DNA of 64,000 nt, taken from the NCBI GenBank assembly GCA_018402635.1, contig JAGYIP010000010.1:1-64000 (forward strand), given 5' to 3'. Below are positions 36,740 to 45,944 of this stretch, piece after piece. Within the stretch, counting starts at the first letter, position 1, and each line of letters opens with the position of its first letter. Origin of the DNA: Burkholderiaceae bacterium. Its GTDB lineage: Bacteria > Pseudomonadota > Gammaproteobacteria > Burkholderiales > Burkholderiaceae_A. Under the pieces are notes generated by a model that saw only the letters and a list, made by a program, of their open reading frames with translations, searched no databases and was not told the origin of the DNA. The position numbers were made by a program, and so were the translations under genes.

Positions 36740-37425
36740 TAATGGGCCTGCCTTTGAAGAATATTGGCGAACTCGTCGGTAAAGTTTTCGAACCGCAAGG
36801 CAAGCCTGTCGACGCTGGTGGCAAAGCGGTTGTAGGCAATGACCGCGGGTATGGCAGCAAAAAGGCCAATGGCGGTTGCCACAAGGGCCTCTGCAATGCC
36901 AGGGGCCACACTTGCAAGCGTGGCCTGTTGAATGTTGGCAAGCCCCGTAAAGGCATGCATGATGCCCCAGACGGTTCCAAACAGACCAATGTAGGGCGAG
37001 ACTGACCCCACCGAGGCCAAGAAGGGAAGGCTTTCCTCTAGGGCATTGATTTCGCGTTGGGCGCTTGCCCGCATGGCCCTCTGGGCACTTTCAACCATTT
37101 CCGTGGCCGAGGCCTTGCCGGCCTGGCGATGTTTCAAAAACTCGCGCATTCCCGCCTCAAAGATGCGAGCAGCGCTGCCAGGCACCTGGCCAAGCTCCAC
37201 CGTTTTGAAAAGGGCCATCAGGTCGCCGCCCGACCAGAACTGGCGTTCGAAGGCTTCAGCCTGACGCACCGTGCGGCCAAGAACCTGCACTTTTTTAAGC
37301 ATGATGGCCCAGGACGTCACCGAGACCAGTATTAGAAGAACGACCACAGCCTGAACCGGAATGGTGGCCTGAAGCATGAGAGCAAGAACGTTGAAGTCAG
37401 AGTTGGATGCGAGTTCGGGAATCAT
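36739..37425 (-). CDS. tolQ: Tol-Pal system protein TolQ
   Basis: MotA/TolQ/ExbB-type proton channel subunit, 228 residues, three transmembrane segments: near 17-40 (QATIPVQAVVVLLILVSVTSW), near 135-155 (LPFLASVGSVSPYIGLFGTVWG) and near 170-195 (SVAPGIAEALVATAIGLFAA). First gene of tolQRAB-pal-cpoB, 27 bp downstream of ruvB, as seen in other betaproteobacteria. Confidence 0.96.
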   Translation of the reverse strand: MIPELASNSDFNVLALMLQATIPVQAVVVLLILVSVTSWAIMLKKVQVLGRTVRQAEAFERQFWSGGDLMALFKTVELGQVPGSAARIFEAGMREFLKHRQAGKASATEMVESAQRAMRASAQREINALEESLPFLASVGSVSPYIGLFGTVWGIMHAFTGLANIQQATLASVAPGIAEALVATAIGLFAAIPAVIAYNRFATSVDRLALRFENFTDEFANILQRQAH

Positions 37426-37452
37426 GGGCTGGGGCTTAAAGGAGTGATGGTT

Positions 37453-38571
37453 TTAGGTGTTGTTAAAAAGCGATGGGCCGGAGGTCATGGGCGCAACCTG
37501 CCCAAAATGAGCCCAGGCCGCCGCAGTGGCCTGTCGGCCGCGTGGCGTTCGTTGCAAAAAGCCTTGCTGAATTAGGTAGGGCTCAATGACATCTTCAATG
37601 GTCTCTCTGTCTTCGCCAATGGCTGCCGCAAGGTTCTCAATGCCAACAGGCCCGCCCTGAAATTTATCGATGATGGCCTGCAGCAGTCGCTGGTCCATCA
37701 GGTCAAAGCCTTGGTTGTCAACCTCCAGAAGGCTGAGCGCGGCCTGGGCCACTGAGGCATCGATTTCGCCATTGGCCCGCACCTGGGCGTAGTCACGAAC
37801 CCGCCGTAAGAGTCGATTGGCAATACGGGGTGTTCCACGAGAGCGCCGGGCAATTTCGCGGGTGCCATCTTCGGTAATGGGAGCCTGCAAGAGGCCTGCG
37901 GAGCGATGAACAATAACGGCCATGTCGGCCTCTGAGTAAAACTCAAGCCTGCCAACAATTCCAAAGCGGTCACGCAAGGGGCCCGTGAGCATGCCCGCCC
38001 GGGTGGTTGCACCAACCAGGGTGAAGGGCGGCAGGTCAAGCTTAATGGAGCGGGCCGCGGGCCCCTCCCCAATCATGATGTCGAGCTTGAAGTCTTCAAG
38101 CGCAGGGTAAAGAATCTCTTCAACCACGGGGCTTAGCCGATGGATCTCATCGATGAAAAGAATGTCGTTGGCCTCAAGGTTGGTGAGCATGGCAGCTAGG
38201 TCACCGGCTCTTTCAATGACGGGCCCCGAGGTCTGGCGAAGCTGCACGCCCATCTCATGGGCAAGAATATGGGCAAGGGTTGTCTTTCCCAGGCCAGGCG
38301 GCCCAAACAAAAGGACGTGGTCCAGGGCGTCGCCCCTTTGCCGTGCGGCCTGTATAAAGATCTCGAGCTGACCTTTGACCTTGGGCTGCCCAATGTAGTC
38401 AACAAGGGTCTTCGGCCGAAGCGCCCTCTCGAGGGTCTCTTCAACGGGGCCTGTGGCCTGAGCATTAACCAGCCGTTCATCTGAACCAGCGGAAATGGGC
38501 ACAGTGGAAGGGGCATTCACAGGCTGGTCAGACCGACCTTTTGGCGCAACAATGGCGTCGTGCTCAATCAT
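37453..38571 (-). CDS. ruvB: Holliday junction DNA helicase RuvB
   Basis: AAA+ motor that drives branch migration with RuvA, 372 residues with about 30 extra N-terminal residues. Walker A is [16 protein letters not shown] (about 92-107), Walker B is [11 protein letters not shown], sensor 1 is [19 protein letters not shown], and the C-terminal winged helix contains [12 protein letters not shown]. It lies 22 bp after the ruvA end in the ruvC-ruvA-ruvB operon. Confidence 0.96.
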   Translation of the reverse strand: MIEHDAIVAPKGRSDQPVNAPSTVPISAGSDERLVNAQATGPVEETLERALRPKTLVDYIGQPKVKGQLEIFIQAARQRGDALDHVLLFGPPGLGKTTLAHILAHEMGVQLRQTSGPVIERAGDLAAMLTNLEANDILFIDEIHRLSPVVEEILYPALEDFKLDIMIGEGPAARSIKLDLPPFTLVGATTRAGMLTGPLRDRFGIVGRLEFYSEADMAVIVHRSAGLLQAPITEDGTREIARRSRGTPRIANRLLRRVRDYAQVRANGEIDASVAQAALSLLEVDNQGFDLMDQRLLQAIIDKFQGGPVGIENLAAAIGEDRETIEDVIEPYLIQQGFLQRTPRGRQATAAAWAHFGQVAPMTSGPSLFNNT

Positions 38572-38593
38572 GCTAAACAGTGTACCCGAGGGG

Positions 38594-39180
38594 CTAGCGG
38601 GCTAATAGCTTTAAGGCCTGGCGTATGCCCTCTGAAAGGTCTTCAAGGGGACCGAGCTGTCGAATGGCCTGTTGAATTTCCTTGTCGCTGTAACCCAGAG
38701 ACTGCAAGGCATGCCCCAGCTCGAGGCCTAGCACGGACGACTCGTCTGAAGGGCCCGACAGGCTCGCCCCAGGCAGCGTGTCGGCAAGACGCCCCTTGAG
38801 TTCCAAAAGCATGCGCTCGGCGGTTTTTTTCCAATGCCTGGCACCCGAACCAGACCCGAGACGTCTTGCATGCGAATGGCAGTCACCAATTGATCGACGT
38901 TGAGCCCTGAGAGCACAGCCAGGGCAATTCGTGGACCCACCCCAGAGACCTTTATGAGCTCGCGGAAGGCATGGCGCTCGGAATGGGTAAGAAAGCCATA
39001 AAGAAGCTGGGCGTCCTCGCGCACAACGAAATGCGTAAGCAGCTTTACCGGCTGACCAATGTCGGGCAGGCTGAAATAGCTGCTCATGGGGAGGTCAAGG
39101 CTGTAGCCCACGCCGTGGGCATCGACAACGATGCTAGGAGGCGTCTTCTCAATTAAAAGACCGGAGAGCTGTGCAATCAT
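38594..39180 (-). CDS. ruvA: Holliday junction DNA helicase subunit RuvA, frameshifted
   Basis: Tetrameric junction-binding subunit of RuvAB. The ATG at 39180 overlaps the ruvC stop as ATGA. The first frame encodes the OB fold and both helix-hairpin-helix motifs ([19 protein letters not shown] and [10 protein letters not shown]). It is broken at the seven-base homopolymer 38824-38830. With one more base it continues [13 protein letters not shown] and ends with the RuvB-binding domain ([13 protein letters not shown]) at 38594, about 195 residues, the normal length. As read, the protein stops after about 150 residues at 38728. RuvA is widely conserved, so a sequencing gap is more likely than a true loss. 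Confidence 0.93.
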
Positions 39181-39659
39181 CGGCCTTGAGCATGCCAGAA
39201 GGCCAAGGCGCATGCCAGGGCATCGGCCGCATCGGGGTTGGGCGTGGTCTCAAGCCCAAGCAACTGGCAGACCATATGGGCCACCTGGGCCTTGTCGGCT
39301 CGGCCCGTGCCCACAATGGACTGCTTCACCTTCAAGGGGGTGATTTCATGAACATCAATGCCCTGGGCTGCAAGTGCGGCAATGGACACGCCCCGGGCCT
39401 GACCGAGCGACAGGGTCGACTTCGGGTTCACGTTCACAAAGACACGTTCAATGACAGCGCAGTCGGGCTGAAGCTCGGCAAGGAGCTGTCGCATTTCGGT
39501 GTAGAGCTCGGTGAGCCGCTGTGGCTCGCTTGCCTTGGGTTCGGGACGAATGACGCCGCTTGCCAGGTAGACGGCCGCGCCTGCTGCCCGCGAGGCACCG
39601 GTTTCAATAAGCCCAAAGCCGGTTCGGCGCAGGCCCGGGTCAATACCAAGCAGCCGCAT
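39177..39659 (-). CDS. ruvC: Crossover junction endodeoxyribonuclease RuvC
   Basis: Resolves Holliday junctions, RNase H fold, 160 residues, slightly shorter than the usual 170-180. Acidic residues are seen in LGIDPGLRRTGFG (Asp 7), VIERVFVNVNPKS (Glu near 71) and NPDAADALACALAFW (Asp near 145). First of the ruvCAB genes, 14 bp downstream of purH. Confidence 0.95.
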   Translation of the reverse strand: MRLLGIDPGLRRTGFGLIETGASRAAGAAVYLASGVIRPEPKASEPQRLTELYTEMRQLLAELQPDCAVIERVFVNVNPKSTLSLGQARGVSIAALAAQGIDVHEITPLKVKQSIVGTGRADKAQVAHMVCQLLGLETTPNPDAADALACALAFWHAQGR

Positions 39660-39673
39660 TGTTAAGACCCGCC

Positions 39674-41410
39674 TTAATGTCGAAAATGCCGAACCCCGGT
39701 AAAGACCATGGCCAGCCCCCGCTCGTTGGCAGCTGCAATAAGCTCGTCATCGCGCACGGACCCCCCCGGCTGAATAACCGCTGTGGCCCCAGCATCGGCC
39801 ACGACATCAAGCCCATCCCGAAAGGGGAAAAAGGCATCGGAGGCCACCACCGTGCCTTGAAGGCTAAGGCCTGCATGACCGGCCTTAATGGAGGCAATTC
39901 GGGCTGAATCCAGCCGGCTCATCTGGCCAGCACCCACGCCCATGGTCATGCTGTCTTTGCAAAAAACAATGGCATTGCTTTTGACCCAGGTGGCCACCTT
40001 CCATGCAAATAGAAGGTCCTTGAGCTGCTGCTCGCTTGGCGTCTTTTGGGTGACGCATTGAAGCTCTTCTGCCTTAAGCCTGTTCCAGTCAGGGGTCTGA
40101 ACCAGAAGCCCTCCGGTGACGCGTTTTAAGTCGAGCCCCTGGGTAAGGCCTGCCTCGGTGCCCATGGGAATCTTCAGCAGCCTTAAATTGGTTTTTTTCG
40201 CAAAAACGTTCAGCGCCTTGTCTGTGTAACCGGGGGCCAGAATAACCTCGGCAAACTGTTGGCTGATGGCCAGGGCGCAGTCCTCGTCAATCTCGGTGTT
40301 AAAGGCAAGGATGCCCCCGAAGGCCGAGGTGGGGTCTGTTTGAAAGGCCTTCTCGTAGGCCCCGAGGGCCGAGCCCGCTAAGGCGACACCGCAAGGGTTG
40401 GCATGTTTCACAATGACACAGGCCGGCGAGCCAAGGGCATCGAAGCTGCGCACGCAGAGCCAGGCCGCATCGGCATCGGCAAGGTTATTAAACGAGAGCT
40501 CCTTGCCCTGAAGCTGCTGGTAATAACCAAGTCCGCCCAAGGCCGCATGAGGCTGGCTGTAGAAGGCTGCCGACTGATGCGGATTCTCACCGTAGCGCAT
40601 GGCCTGCTGCTGCTTAAACTGCAGGCTAAGAATGCGGGGCAGTGCCTGGCTTTCCGAGGGGCTTGGGGCTTCAACCGTGTTGTCTGCATTGTCCGCGCTT
40701 GTCCGCATTAGCCCCTTCAGCGGCACCTGCCGGTTGCGAACCGGCCTCGGGCTGCCTGGCCTCGTCTTGAGTGTTGGGCAGGGCATTAAGAAAGTTTGCA
40801 ATGGCCCCGTCGTAGCCTGCGGTATGCGCAAACGCCTTGGCAGCAAGCCTTTGGCGCTGCGACCAGCTCAGCCTCCCCCGACCCTCTTCAAGCGCCTGGC
40901 CCAGCACGGCATAGTCACTGGGGTCGACCACAACGGCCACCCCGTCATGGTTTTTCGCCGCTGCACGAATCATGGCCGGCCCACCAATATCAATATTCTC
41001 AATAAGCTCCTGGTATCCCACGCCAGGCTTGGCCCGAGTTGACTCAAAGGGATAGAGGTTCACGACCAGAAGATCGATGGCGGGGTAGCCCATGTCGGCA
41101 AGCCTTGCCATGTGCTCGGGCAGATCGCGACGGGCCAGCAGGGGCCCATGGATGGCGGGATGAAGGGTCTTCACGCGGCCATCGAGCATCTCCGGAAACT
41201 GCGTGAGGCTGTCAACAGTAATGACGCGCAGACCTGCATCGGTAAGCGTTTTGGCCGTCCCCCCGGTTGAGACAAGCTCAATACCAAGCCTTGCTAAATG
41301 GCTTGCAAACTCCACAACCCCTCTTTATTAGAGACCGATAGAAGGGCACGACCGACGGCAAGCCAATTGGGGCGGGCGTTACCAAGAAGATTTGAACTAA
41401 GGGCAACCAT
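39674..41410 (-). CDS. purH: Bifunctional AICAR formyltransferase/IMP cyclohydrolase, frameshifted twice
   Basis: Last two steps of IMP synthesis. The ATG at 41410 begins a frame reading [11 protein letters not shown], which must gain a G in the C4/G4 run at 41318-41321 to join [22 protein letters not shown] (MGS-like cyclohydrolase domain). A second, opposite shift near 40693-40702 joins it to the formyltransferase domain ([48 protein letters not shown]). The two cancel, so the 1737-nt span is in register, about 578 residues. The linker near the second shift contains repeated GACAA units. An essential biosynthetic gene, so sequencing error is likely. The 5' end overlaps fis slightly. Confidence 0.88.
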
Positions 41411-41690
41411 AGGTTTTTGTTTTAAAGGACGGGTTGATGGGAATGTTGTGAATCTGAATTTTCTTTCGCAGAGTGTTGCGCGTTATGCCAAGAAGCAGGG
41501 CTGTCTGGCTCAGGTTACCCTGGCAGCGCTCTAGCGCGTAAGGAATGAGGGTGCGCTCCATTGCAAGGGTCACCATGTCGTAGACCGCGTGCGGTGCCTG
41601 GTTGCCAAGATGCTCGAAGTAGCTATCGAGTGCCGCAGTTAAGGCCTCATCAAGCCTTGCTGCTGGAGATGCCTGACGGTTAGGCCGCAC
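41397..41690 (-). CDS. fis: Fis-family DNA-binding protein
   Basis: Nucleoid-associated protein and growth-phase regulator, 97 residues from GTG 41690, the normal size. The C-terminal helix-turn-helix is clear: GNLSQTALLLGITRNTLRKKI. AAGG lies about 9 bp before the GTG. The start overlaps the dusB stop (41680), the classic dusB-fis arrangement in which both genes share a promoter and translation is coupled. Confidence 0.93.
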   Translation of the reverse strand: MRPNRQASPAARLDEALTAALDSYFEHLGNQAPHAVYDMVTLAMERTLIPYALERCQGNLSQTALLLGITRNTLRKKIQIHNIPINPSFKTKTYGCP

Positions 41691-42738
41691 AGCGCAGCCC
41701 TTGCTCGAGAAGAAAGTTGTCAATGGCGGCAAGCTGGTCTTCAGCCGTTTCGGCCGTAAAAATCGTTTCACGAAAAAGCCGAACCCCGGGCAGGCCTTGC
41801 AGGTACCAGCTAATGTGCTTGCGGGCTGAGCGCACGCCCTTGGCCTCGCCATAAAAGGCGTAGTGGTCAAGAAGATGGCCGCGCAGCCAGATGCTGATGT
41901 CTTGAAGCTCGGGTGGTGGAGGTGTCTTGCCGGTTGCTAAAAATGCGCAATATGTCCGCCGAGCCAGGGCCTGCCTTGGGCTGCCCGACCAATCATGACA
42001 GCATCTGCGCCAGTCTGGTTCAGCACCATCAGTGCCTTTGGGCCCGAGTCGATATCGCCGTTGGCAACAACAGGAATTTGAACCGCGGCCTTTACCTGGG
42101 CAATGGTCTCGTACTCGGCCTGGCCCTCTGTACTGGTCTTCGCGAGTGCGGCCATGCACCGTGACCATGGCCACACCTTCGGCCTCGGCAATGCGTGCGA
42201 GCTGCACCGCGTTTCGCTGATTGCGGCTGTAGCCGGTTCGCATTTTAAGTGTTACGGGTACATCCATGCCCTGAAGGCTTTTGACCACCGCCCTAAGAAT
42301 GTCGGCGACCTGTTTTTCATCCTGCATCAGCGCTGAACCGGCCGCCTTGTTGCAGACCTTCTTGGCGGGGCAGCCCATGTTGATGTCGATAATGTCGGCG
42401 CCACGGTTGGCGTTAAAGCGTGCCGCCTCGGCAAGTATGGCGGCGTCGCCCCCGGCAATTTGCACGGCCTTTGGCGCGTGCTCACCCTCGTGGTTGATGC
42501 GGCGACTGGTCTTCTCGGTGGCCCAGAGCAGGGCATTGGAGGCCGCCATTTCACTAACTGCATAGCCTGCGCCGAGGCTGCGACAAAGCTGCCGGTAAGG
42601 GCGGTCGGTGACCCCCGCCATGGGCGCAACAAAGACGCGGTTTGCAAGCAGGTGGCGGCCGATGGCAAGGGGTTTTGTGAAAACAGGAAGGCCTGAAGCG
42701 GGGGCCTGCATAGAGGCAGAATGAACGACCGACGTCAT
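41680..42738 (-). CDS. dusB: tRNA-dihydrouridine synthase B, with a compensated internal frameshift
   Basis: FMN-dependent enzyme that reduces uridines in the tRNA D-loop. N-terminal motifs are normal: [25 protein letters not shown] with its catalytic Cys, and [13 protein letters not shown]. The frame is open throughout, but the stretch between 42124-42126 and 41939-41943 is read in the wrong frame. In the alternative frame it gives [24 protein letters not shown] and [22 protein letters not shown], the expected FMN-binding barrel. One extra G in the first run and one missing T in the second explain it. The C-terminus is normal. Upstream of fis. Confidence 0.92.
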   Translation of the reverse strand: MTSVVHSASMQAPASGLPVFTKPLAIGRHLLANRVFVAPMAGVTDRPYRQLCRSLGAGYAVSEMAASNALLWATEKTSRRINHEGEHAPKAVQIAGGDAAILAEAARFNANRGADIIDINMGCPAKKVCNKAAGSALMQDEKQVADILRAVVKSLQGMDVPVTLKMRTGYSRNQRNAVQLARIAEAEGVAMVTVHGRTREDQYRGPGRVRDHCPGKGRGSNSCCCQRRYRLGPKGTDGAEPDWRRCCHDWSGSPRQALARRTYCAFLATGKTPPPPELQDISIWLRGHLLDHYAFYGEAKGVRSARKHISWYLQGLPGVRLFRETIFTAETAEDQLAAIDNFLLEQGLRCAA

Positions 42739-42746
42739 GGTGAGAC

Positions 42747-44195
42747 CTAGGCCCGACCCGCCATCAGGTCCTCAATTGCCTGCGGGTCGACCGGAACCCC
42801 ACGTGTAATGAGTTCGCAGCCCTGCTCGGTTACAAGGGCGTCGTCTTCAATGCGAATGCCTATATTCCAAAAGGCTTCGGGCAGACTTGGCGAGGGCCGA
42901 AGGTAAAGACCGGGCTCAAGCGTTAGCACCATGCCGGGTGCAAGGGGCTCGCAATAATCACCCACGTCGTGCACATCCATGCCAAGCCAATGGCCTGTGC
43001 GATGCATGTAATAGGTTTTGTAGGCCTCGGTCTCAATGGCCTGCTCGACGGTTGTCGATGCGATCAGCCGCAGGTGAATAAGGCCTTCGCAGAGCACACG
43101 CACAGCAGCCTCGTGCGGCGCAGTGAATGCAGCCCCTGCAACAGTGGCCGCCCTCGCAGCCTCTTGCGCTGCCAGCACCACTTCGTACACAGCCTTCTGC
43201 TCGGGGCTGAAGCGGCCCGACACCGGAAAGCTGCGGGTAATGTCGCTGGCGTAGCCGTGAAGCTCGCAGCCTGCGTCAATTAAAAGCATCTCGCCTTCAC
43301 GCATCACACGATGGCCTGCCCGGTGATGAAGAATGCAGCTGTGCGGCCCACCGGCCACAATGGACCCATAGGCCACCGACTCGGCCCCTTGGCCTCGAAA
43401 AGCCTGAAGCAAGACCGCCTCAATGTTGTACTCGGCAAGCCCGGGACGTGTGGTCTGCATGGCCAGGCAGTGGGCCTTGGCGGAAATGGCTGCCGCCTGC
43501 CGCATGGTCATCATTTCGGCCTGGTCTTTAAACAGACGCTGTCGGGCAACCAGGTCTCCTAGCGACAAAAGCTCACTGGGTGCTTTTTTTCCTGCCCTGG
43601 CCTTGGAGCGGCATTGCTGCAGCCAGCCTGAGAGGCGAGACTCAATGGCCTGCGATTCTGCCCAGGGTGCGACCAGGGTTGGCTGGTCGATAAGCAACTC
43701 GGGCAGATCGTTGTCGATTTCGGCAAGTGACAGAGACTCATCAAAAAGATAACGTTCGGCGGCCTGCTCGGGCCCCGTGCGCACGCCGTCCCAGATCTCT
43801 CGCTCGGGATCGCGAGGCAGGCAGTAGAGCCGATCGGTCATCTCGCCGTGGGCGTCAATTCGCATAACCAGCCAGGCATCGGGCTCTGGAAAGCCCGTGA
43901 GGTAGAAGAAGTCGCTGTTGAAGCGAAAGGCATACGGGTTGTCGCGGTTACGAAGAATTTCCTTGCCACTGAAGGCAAGAACAATGGCTGGTCGCCCATT
44001 GGATCGAGCGGCCACGGCCCGAGCCAGTGCCTGACGCCTCTGCCGGTGGGCCTCGCCATGAACGGGGCCGACAACAGGCTCTGGCCTTAGGTGGCTTGGC
44101 AACTGCTCGACAAAGAGGGTCTGGTCTGACGCGACCGATTGGGTGTTTAGACTGGCCATAGATACGATGGTAGATCTTTCTGGCTGTTGATCCAT
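42747..44195 (-). CDS. pepP: Xaa-Pro aminopeptidase
   Basis: Removes N-terminal residues followed by proline, pita-bread metallopeptidase (M24B), 482 residues. Metal ligands are seen in LIDAGCELHGYASDITRSFP (two Asp), HRTGHWLGMDVHDVG (His), LTLEPGLYL (Glu) and GIRIEDDALV (Glu). The N-terminal creatinase-like domain has FRFNSDFFYLTGFPEPDAWLV. An in-frame ATG at 44159 would reduce the overlap with murU from 49 to 13 bp and may be the true start. Confidence 0.94.
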   Translation of the reverse strand: MDQQPERSTIVSMASLNTQSVASDQTLFVEQLPSHLRPEPVVGPVHGEAHRQRRQALARAVAARSNGRPAIVLAFSGKEILRNRDNPYAFRFNSDFFYLTGFPEPDAWLVMRIDAHGEMTDRLYCLPRDPEREIWDGVRTGPEQAAERYLFDESLSLAEIDNDLPELLIDQPTLVAPWAESQAIESRLSGWLQQCRSKARAGKKAPSELLSLGDLVARQRLFKDQAEMMTMRQAAAISAKAHCLAMQTTRPGLAEYNIEAVLLQAFRGQGAESVAYGSIVAGGPHSCILHHRAGHRVMREGEMLLIDAGCELHGYASDITRSFPVSGRFSPEQKAVYEVVLAAQEAARAATVAGAAFTAPHEAAVRVLCEGLIHLRLIASTTVEQAIETEAYKTYYMHRTGHWLGMDVHDVGDYCEPLAPGMVLTLEPGLYLRPSPSLPEAFWNIGIRIEDDALVTEQGCELITRGVPVDPQAIEDLMAGRA

Positions 44196-44872
44196 TGAAG
44201 CCGCTCAGGGGTTCCTACATCAACCCAAAGCCCATTATGAAGCCTACCTTGAAGCCGACCCTCTTCGGCCGCCGTTTGCAGCATGGGCCCAAGGGCCTGC
44301 CGCTGGCCGTGGGCCAGGTTTGAAAAAAGGCGCGGATGAAAAAGGCCAATGCCCGAATAGGTAAGGGCTGTGGCTCCAGCCAACTTTCTTCCAAGCCGCT
44401 GGTCTTCATTCAACACAAAGTCGCCCTCCGGATGGTGCTGCGGGTTCTTCACCACTATAAGCAGGGCATCGGTGGGCTTCTCGGCATTTGTAAAGACATG
44501 GGCAAGGGTCTCGGCTGTTTGAAACGGCCAGTCGCACAAGACATCACCATTAATAACAAGAAAGGGCGTGTCAAGGTCGGCCCAGGGTCGGGCGGTTGCA
44601 ATGCCTCCCGCCGTCTCAAGGGCGCCTTCGGGCTCGCGACTGTAGCGAATACCCAGCCCAAAGCGACTGCCATCGCCAAGCGCTTGCTCAATCATCTGGC
44701 CAAGGTGGGCAGTGTTAATAACAACCTGTTGAAAGCCTTGCGCAGAAAGCCGTAGCAGATGCCATTCAATCAAAGGCCTTCCATGCACGGGCACAAGCGG
44801 CTTGGGGCAGTGGTCTGTCAGGGGTCGAAGCCTTTCGCCTCGACCCGCAGAAAGAATCATGGCCTGCATCAC
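44147..44872 (-). CDS. murU: N-acetylmuramate alpha-1-phosphate uridylyltransferase
   Basis: Nucleotidyltransferase of the peptidoglycan-recycling bypass: UTP plus MurNAc 1-phosphate gives UDP-MurNAc; 241 residues. Motifs are MILSAGRGERLRPLTDHCPKPLVPV at the N-terminus, VINGDVLCDW and LWVDVGTPERLQWIN. It begins on the last base of the amgK stop and so is coupled with the sugar kinase that makes its substrate. General sugar-nucleotidyltransferases look similar; the partner decides the call. Confidence 0.9.
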   Translation of the reverse strand: MMQAMILSAGRGERLRPLTDHCPKPLVPVHGRPLIEWHLLRLSAQGFQQVVINTAHLGQMIEQALGDGSRFGLGIRYSREPEGALETAGGIATARPWADLDTPFLVINGDVLCDWPFQTAETLAHVFTNAEKPTDALLIVVKNPQHHPEGDFVLNEDQRLGRKLAGATALTYSGIGLFHPRLFSNLAHGQRQALGPMLQTAAEEGRLQGRLHNGLWVDVGTPERLQWINSQKDLPSYLWPV

Positions 44873-45927
44873 TAGAAGCTGTAAACGGTCTGGCTAACCG
44901 TTCCTTCGGCTCGCCGCAAAAGCCTTGCCAAGGGTGCAAGCTCAAGGTAACGGTTGGCGACCTGCTGCGCATCTTTAAGAACCTTCGGAATATCCTTCAG
45001 GTAGCCGTCTTTGCCGTCTCGAATCGAGAGCCGGGCAAAAATGCCCAAGACCTTGAGGTGGCGTTGCAGGCCCATGTACTCGAAGTCTCGGTAGAAGTCT
45101 GCGAAGTCCTCAGCCAGGGGCAGCCCCGCTGCGCGCGCGTCGTGCCAGTAGCGAATGGCCCAGTCCATTTGGGTGGGCTCGGGCCATTGAACATAGGCAT
45201 CGCGAAGCAGGCTGACCAGGTCGTAAGTTATTGGGCCAACCACCGCGTCCTGGAAGTCAAGAATGCCTGGTGCTTGTGAGGGCCGGTGGGCATCCACCAT
45301 GAGGTTGCGGCTGTGGTAGTCGCGATGGACAAGAACCGTGGGCTGGGCCAAGGCCCTTTCTACAAGCAGCGCCTCGGTGCGCTCGAGCATGGCCTTCTCG
45401 GCATCGCTAAGGCAGAGTTGCAGGTGCTTCTCAAGGTACCAGGTGGGAAAGAGCTGCATTTCATCGCGCAGACGTTGGGCATCGTAGGCGGGCAGTACGC
45501 CAATGGCGGCACGACCGGCTTTAAGACTCCAGACCTGCAGTTCAATGAGAGCCCTCTGGGCAGCCTGGTAGAAGGCGTTGGCCGGCTCGGCGGCGAAGCT
45601 TGTCTTTTCTAAAGCCTGCAGCAACGTCGTCTGGCCGAAGTCTTCAAGAAGTAGAAAACCATCCTGCGCCTGCTCAGCAAGTGTTTTCGGCGCCCGCAGC
45701 CCCGCTTTAAGGAAAAGACCCTGAACCCTTAGGAAGGGCTCGAGTGGCTCTCGGTCGGGCGGGGAGTCCATAAGAATGGCGGTGCCACCACCCGTGCCGT
45801 ACCGAACTCGAAAATATCGCCGGAAAGAGGCATCAGCCGAGGCAGGGGCCAGTGTTTCAGGCTGGGCAAGAGGCAGGCTTTGAAGCCAGCGTTGGGCGGC
45901 TTCTCGCCTTAGGTCAGAAAGGGTCAT
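44872..45927 (-). CDS. amgK: N-acetylmuramate/N-acetylglucosamine anomeric kinase
   Basis: Aminoglycoside-phosphotransferase-like kinase that phosphorylates MurNAc/GlcNAc at C1 for MurU, 351 residues. Kinase motifs are LVHRDYHSRNLMVD (catalytic Asp, about 205-218) and ILDFQDAVVGPITYDLVSLLRDAY (metal Asp, about 225-250). Read together with murU and pepP. Such pairs give Pseudomonas and relatives a route to UDP-MurNAc that bypasses MurA and lowers fosfomycin sensitivity. Only 17 bp separate its ATG from lptD on the other strand. Confidence 0.9.
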   Translation of the reverse strand: MTLSDLRREAAQRWLQSLPLAQPETLAPASADASFRRYFRVRYGTGGGTAILMDSPPDREPLEPFLRVQGLFLKAGLRAPKTLAEQAQDGFLLLEDFGQTTLLQALEKTSFAAEPANAFYQAAQRALIELQVWSLKAGRAAIGVLPAYDAQRLRDEMQLFPTWYLEKHLQLCLSDAEKAMLERTEALLVERALAQPTVLVHRDYHSRNLMVDAHRPSQAPGILDFQDAVVGPITYDLVSLLRDAYVQWPEPTQMDWAIRYWHDARAAGLPLAEDFADFYRDFEYMGLQRHLKVLGIFARLSIRDGKDGYLKDIPKVLKDAQQVANRYLELAPLARLLRRAEGTVSQTVYSF

Positions 45928-45933
45928 GGTCCT

Positions 45934-45939
45934 TATAAT
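45934..45939 (+). promoter_or_regulatory. Possible -10 element of lptD, close to the start codon
   Basis: A perfect TATAAT ends 5 bp before the lptD ATG. If used, transcription would start at or next to the ATG and give a leaderless mRNA. No good -35 hexamer is seen, so this is tentative. Confidence 0.35.
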
Positions 45940-45944
45940 AATTT

